NCBI RefSeq assembly: GCF_002994745.2
Contig: NW_024387552.1
Coordinates: 62,001 to 126,000, forward strand
Source of the DNA: Rosa chinensis
Taxonomy: Eukaryota; Streptophyta; Magnoliopsida; Rosales; Rosaceae
Length of the DNA stretch: 64,000 nt
Direction: 5' to 3'
Each line of letters starts with the position of its first letter. The stretch's first letter is position 1. Positions 59,275 to 64,000 of this stretch are shown here, in pieces. Position numbers and translations under genes: made by a program. Under the pieces are notes generated by a model. The model saw only the letters and a program-made list of their open reading frames with translations, did no database searches and was not told the origin of the DNA.

Positions 59275-60394
59275 ACGTCTAAGAGGACACCACTTCACAA
59301 TTCAGAAAATTCTCTCTACGCGCGGAAGCTCTCTCCATTCTCTAGTTCAACTTTTGGCGTTTTCAAGCAAGGAAGGAAGAAGCAAGCTTAGGCCGTGAGC
59401 ATCATCATCCATTCCACCTTGAAGCCGTTCACTTTGAAGCTTGCTTTCAAGCTTCATTCGTTCATTGTTCAAGTTATTCATCCATCTCTCCATTCACGGT
59501 GTAATTCAACCTTCTTTCTTGTAATCACTTTTGATTCTCCTTGTTTGATTTCGTTGGATGTTGTTCTAGTTAACATTGATGTTTGAACAAGGTTTATATT
59601 CTGAAAATTTATGATTGATTAAGGATTTTCGAATTCTATGTTGTGATTCCATAGTTGCTTATGTGTGATTGTTCGATTGAATTTGCTTTATAGATAACTT
59701 TTGTATTTTAATCTTATGTGGTTCGAAACACTTAGGGTTTTGATATGAATGGTGCTAGATTTAAGAACATGAAATCAACTTTTTGTTTTGTGTAACTTAA
59801 ATCGAAAGTAGTAAAGGTTTTGGACAAAAATCGAATTCAATTGAAGAGGATTGCAATTAGGTGAACTTATTCATACTAAGTTGTGCACTTGAGTTGATAG
59901 CCTTTCTATGTGTTTCATGCGTTGATATGTATGATTGACTAGCTTTCTAGGGCTTGATTACATGTTTGATAGGATTAGTCTATGTGCTTTCACTTAGATT
60001 AATTAGCATTGAAAAGTAAATATGGGAAATCGTTTGCTTTCGAATGTTTCACATGATCAACTCCTTTCACATGACTTGGAAGAACAATATAAAGTTAATT
60101 CGAATTTAATCATGAACTTGGTTTTAATCTTTGTTTCTTACATTTCATTCTTGTATTTGTGTTTTTGTTTATACTTAGTTTTAATTCTTTAATTTTCGAA
60201 AAACCAAAACCAAAAACCCCCCTAAATTCGTGAATAGTGTTTATGTGTGAATAGTATACTTTGTTTTTATTTTAATTGTTTAAATTGTCTTACATTGACG
60301 ATGTACCCTCATCCCCGGAATAGAACGATCCTACTTGCTTATACTACTAATGATATTTCTAGGGTTAAATTATATGCTTGCTTTGAGCGTATCA
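59275..60394 (+). mobile_element. 5' LTR of element E, 3' part
   Basis: Starts mid-LTR at ACGTCTAAGAGG, matching D about 45977, and ends GAGCGTATCA. Substitutions relative to D are frequent. Hairpin ATATGCT/AGCGTAT is at 60372-60392. The start was separated by insertion of C. Confidence 0.88.
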
Positions 60395-61733
60395 ATTTTT
60401 GGCGCCGTTGCCGGGGATTGAAAAATCACTTGTTGCATTGCGAATATTGTTGTTTTCGTAAATATTATATATATGTTCATATTGTGATCGAAATTTAGTA
60501 AAGAAATACTTAGGTTGTTATTTATATTATTGAATACGAGTTTTATTGTAAGTTGTAAATTAAAGAGGAATAGGTGAAGTCGTGTTTATTAATATTGACC
60601 TAAACCCTTATTGGTACCTAGTTCAGGTCCCTTAAGGTTGAGGGCGGTTTTTATTAATATTCATTGAACTGTCTTCACACCTAGGACCTTTTTCATCTAA
60701 GTAAGTATAGCCTATGTGGGATGGTGTCTAGGAAGGGGACAACGTTCATAACGGGTTTTGGATCCAGAAGTGCTTACAAATGGGCCTAAACCACATTGTG
60801 GGAGTAGCTCATGCCAAAATGGATTCTACCTCTTGTGTTCACCCTCCCCTACCTGGCCATTTCAGTAAGGTTGCCCAAAGGATGTAGGAGGGACTTTGTG
60901 TCGAGACAACTATACTTGGGCCGCACGTCCACTTGATTTACCACTTGGAATTTAATTCGAAATCAATGATATGTATAACAAAAGAAAATGTTGTGATACA
61001 CTATGGTATATTGGATTAAACATAGTCTTGAAAAGGGTAGCTGTTTCAGTCCCATTGCACATCGAGACTCCCTGTTCCCGTACCTAAGTGTTGAAATAAT
61101 TGTAAATAAAAGAAAAGAAAAGAAAAAGAAATAATTGTATAAATTTTCGTGAATAGTAAAAATCAGGTTTTTGAGAGTATGAATTTTATTATAAGTTTTT
61201 GACCATAATGGAATAGGTGAAGGACTTTGTCTTTAACATTAGTCTTGCACTCTTCTCTTTCATGTGGCGCACCTTAGTAGCATAGGGTGTCTAGGTTGAT
61301 TGGATACGAGAAGTGCTAGCAAAGGGTCTCGTCCCCTGCTAAACAAGTGAGCTGAGCTCCGCCAAAATCGTTCCTTTGCTACCTGGCTGACTGGCTCTAT
61401 GTGAAAAGAGTTACCAAAAGATTGAGGAGGGCGACTAGTATTAAGGATCAAGCCCTTGGGCCGCACGTCTAAACTTTGGTTAAGGGCTTATAATGGGATT
61501 CAAACTTTTATTAACTATGCCATACCCTAACTAAAATTTGTATATATGTAACATTATACTTTGTGGAATTTTGTAATTTATACTTCTCTTTATACTTGTA
61601 AATTTGTGAATAGTAAATCGTGAATAGTGACTCGTGAATAGTAACATTTATGTATAAATCATTAACTTGTATTTACTTCACTATACACTTTACTAACTTT
61701 TCTAAATTTTAATAATGTTCAGGATTTCTATGA
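60395..61733 (+). other. 5' UTR (leader) of element E
   Basis: Same layout as D: module 1 at 60567-60930, module 2 at 61210-61469, CGTGAATAGT repeats at about 61613-61650, and the upstream ORF MNDRAF at 61730-61750 overlapping gag. No other ORF. Confidence 0.82.
60400..60417 (+). promoter_or_regulatory. Primer binding site, tRNA-Asp type (E)
   Basis: TGGCGCCGTTGCCGGGGA, identical to D. Confidence 0.92.
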
Positions 61734-64000
61734 ATGACCGAGCCTTCTAGACCTTCTACAGTTAAAGAAATTGAAGCAAGGCTCGCTCGTTTAAAGAATT
61801 CTTCACTCCTTGAGTACAAAAAGCCCTCTTCTCCAACATACAAGGAATACACAGTTAACGATCAAGGGAGGAGGCTGTTTCCTTCTGAAGGGTCAGTATC
61901 ACCTAGTGTTTCGTCCAACTCACTTACACCTCAGATTCACCACCTGGTTCACCACCCCTGCTGTGTAGAATCGGCTCCCTCTAAAACTAGTTAGAACTCT
62001 ATTAGAGAACTCTCATCTGTGGTTCAAGAAGGACTTCCTACAAGTATTGTGTACCCTGCACCTGCCCCAGGAAAGACTGCGGATTTTGAGCTGAAGAGTG
62101 GATTGCTTCATAGACTTCCAACGTTCCATGGCCTCAATATGGAAGATGCCAACAAGCATCTTAGGGAATTTCAGTCTGTGTGTATCAACATGTTACCACA
62201 AGGAGCGGATGAAAATATCCTTAAGATGAAGGCCTTTCCCTTTTCTCTATCTGACCGTGCCAAAGATTGGCTCTATGAACCTCCCTCTGGACGAATTACA
62301 TCTTGGAACACTATGATGAAGGCATTCTTAGAGAAGTACTTCCCAGCTTCCAAGATCATCACACTCAGAAAGAAGATAAGTGGAATCAAGCAAGCTCAAG
62401 ATGAATCTTATTCCGCTTATTATGAGAGGTTCTCATCCTTGATTGCACAATGTCCTCAACATCAGATGAAGGAAGAAACCTTGCTTACTTGTTTTTATGA
62501 AGGTCTCCTACCCTTGGAACGTGACATGTTAGATGCTGCAGCTGGGGGAGCCTTTGTAGACAAGTCACCTGCTGAAGGGCGAGCTATGATTGAGAATAGA
62601 GCAAAGAATGCCCAACAGTATGAGGGTGTGGGTCTCACAACTAGGAAGGTGAGTGAGATAGGTACTTCGGTCATTGAGGATAGATTAAATAAACTCACCC
62701 TTCTCATGGATCAAGTTGTGAGTGCAAAGGGAATATTGCAAGCTTGTGGAGTGTGTTCTATGCAAGGGCATGTGACTGATCAATGCCCTCAGTTATCAGA
62801 GAGTGGAGGATGGGAATCATTGAACGCCATTGGAGGCTACCAAGGAAATCATGGGGGCCCTCCACGTCCAAGATATGATCCTTACTCAAACACTTACAAC
62901 CCTGGATGGAGGGACCACCCCAACTTCAAGTGGGCAAACAATGAAAACACTCAAAATCCCCTTGGAGGAAGTTTCCAACGTCCTCAAGCACCACCATCTT
63001 TTCAAGGGTCATCTTTTCAAGGACCTCAAGGACCACCATTCCAAAGGCCTTACATGCAGAGCCAACATGCTTCAGGAAGCTCAAATCAAAGTGTCAACTA
63101 TGACAAGATGTTTGAGGCTCTCACCAGTTCTACTCAAGCCTTGGTTCAAGGACAACAGACCCACACCAAAGACATTGCAGATCTTAAGAACCAAATGGGT
63201 CAAGTTGTGGACTTTATGAGCAAGATTCATGAAACTGGGAAACTCCCTAGTAACACCATACGAAATCCTAAGGGAAATGTGGAGAATGCATCTTTGGTGA
63301 CTACTAGGAGTGGAAAGGTGTTTGTGGATCACCCTAAGAAAGCCAAGGAGGCTCAAGTGGCCATTGAAGTTGAGGAGGAACAAGAAGCTACCAAGAAGAG
63401 CCTTGAAAAGGACCCTGCAACGTCCAAAGAAGAAACTAGGACGTCCTCCCCTTCTAAAGCAAAACCGAAACCTAAAGGTAATGATTCTAACTTGTCTAAT
63501 TCGGTTATTGCTAATCCTTCTTCGTCTTGTATGCCCTTTCCACGCAGATTTGCTAAGTCGAAGAAGGATGAAAGTGACCAAGCTATCTTGGAAACTTTCA
63601 AGAAGGTGCAAGTTAATCTACCCCTCCTTGAGGCTATCAAGCAAGTGCCTAGGTATGCTAAGTTCTTGAAAGAGCTTTGTACCTCAAGGAGAAATAAAGG
63701 TGAGAAGGAGGTAGTCAAGGTAAGTGAGAACGTATCTGCCTTAATTCAGAGGAAACTACCCACAAATGCAAGGATCTTGGAAGTTTTACTATTCCATGCA
63801 CTATTGGTAACTCTAGGTTTGAGAATGCTATGTTAGACTTAGGGGCATCTGTGAACGTCATGCCCTATTCTGTTTATGAAACCCTAGGTCTAGGTGAGCT
63901 TAAATCTAATAATGTTATCATTCAGTTAGCTGACAGGTCTAATGCATACCCTAGAGGTTTGTTGGAAGATGTTCTTGTGCAGGTTAATCATCTTTTCTTT
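61734..64000 (+). pseudogene. gag: gag and start of pol, element E (broken, runs off window)
   Basis: Starts MTEPSRPSTVKEIEARLARL. The frame is lost at about 61935 (one A fewer than D), and an unrelated-looking stretch at about 61955-61998 contains stops where D encodes PPEENVRMASIRELSS. From 62019 a 605-codon frame runs through the gag core, zinc knuckle CGVCSMQGHVTDQC and linker without the break seen in D, which shows gag and pol share one frame in this family. A one-base loss near 63757 breaks it again before the protease motif [12 protein letters not shown] (about 63828), which continues in another frame to the window end. Not functional as written. Confidence 0.88.

Larger units (their letters stand above)
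59275..64000 (+). mobile_element. Element E (plus), outermost; 5' part in window
   Basis: 5' LTR remnant (59275-60394), tRNA-Asp primer site, leader and gag running into protease at the window edge. It is closest to D in every part. Element C is inserted in its LTR, so the LTR start lies beyond C, left of the window. The rest of pol lies to the right. Confidence 0.88.

Noticed and set aside
63081..63611. 176-codon minus-strand frame opposite gag of E (and similar frames at 20795-21250 and 50040-50288)
   Set aside because: These are shadows of the gag linker on the other strand, found wherever that linker is intact.
1..64000. Host genes, tRNAs, or a DNA transposon inside the nest
   Set aside because: Every stretch longer than about 300 bases could be assigned to an LTR, UTR or gag-pol of the same lineage.

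Overview
This is plant nuclear DNA made up, as far as I can see, entirely of nested LTR retrotransposons. No host gene, tRNA, rRNA or CRISPR array is visible. All recognisable coding belongs to one Ty3/Gypsy lineage. Its gag-pol order is gag, zinc knuckle CX2CX4HX4C, protease (MLDLGAS), RT ([12 protein letters not shown]), RNase H, then integrase (HHCC, DD35E), with no chromodomain and no env-like ORF. LTRs are long (about 2.2 kb) and run TGATAGGAGC...TATCA. They are followed by an 18-nt primer site complementary to tRNA-Asp and preceded by a GTGTGGGGGAATT polypurine tract. These features fit the Athila branch of the Athila/Tat group, so the source is a flowering plant, probably a eudicot; the species cannot be told.

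The nest was read from LTR ends, primer sites, polypurine tracts and target duplications. Outermost is element E (+), with a 5' LTR remnant at 59275-60394 and gag running to the window end. Element C (-) sits in E's LTR; its pieces are 12313-12929, 26633-27244, 29535-34554, 42612-44912 and 58482-59274. Inside C are: an LTR J (+, 11372-12312); a full element B (-, 12930-26632); a solo LTR F (+, 27245-29534, TSD TGAGC); a non-coding element G (-, 34555-42611); and a full element D (+, 44913-58481, TSD TTTCT). Element A (+, 2809-11371) lies in J. A minus LTR H (962-2808) interrupts A's gag, and another minus LTR I (1-961) interrupts H. That is six levels: E, C, J, A, H, I.

D is the youngest. By eye its two 2192-bp LTRs differ only by about 14 single-base length changes and no substitutions. 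Its gag-pol has four single-base breaks in C-containing runs, the same error type, so some may be sequencing error. A, B and C are clearly more broken. G has LTRs, primer site and polypurine tract but no coding between them (LARD-like), so it would depend on proteins from an autonomous relative.

The signal not explained by standard annotation is in the RNA leaders and trailers. Three small hairpins keep their pairing while their sequence changes between subfamilies: one at the U5 end, one in a repeated 5' UTR module, and one just after the pol stop. The 5' UTR carries two diverged copies of a 250-360 nt module that starts GGAATAGGTGAAG and ends TTGGGCCGCACGTC. The core of the second copy is repeated exactly (75 nt) in the 3' UTR of D, is also in the 3' UTR of G, and is missing from A and B. 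Three AAGTGTGGGGG tracts recur in each 3' UTR. Together these suggest a conserved, modular RNA apparatus for translation, packaging or reverse transcription.
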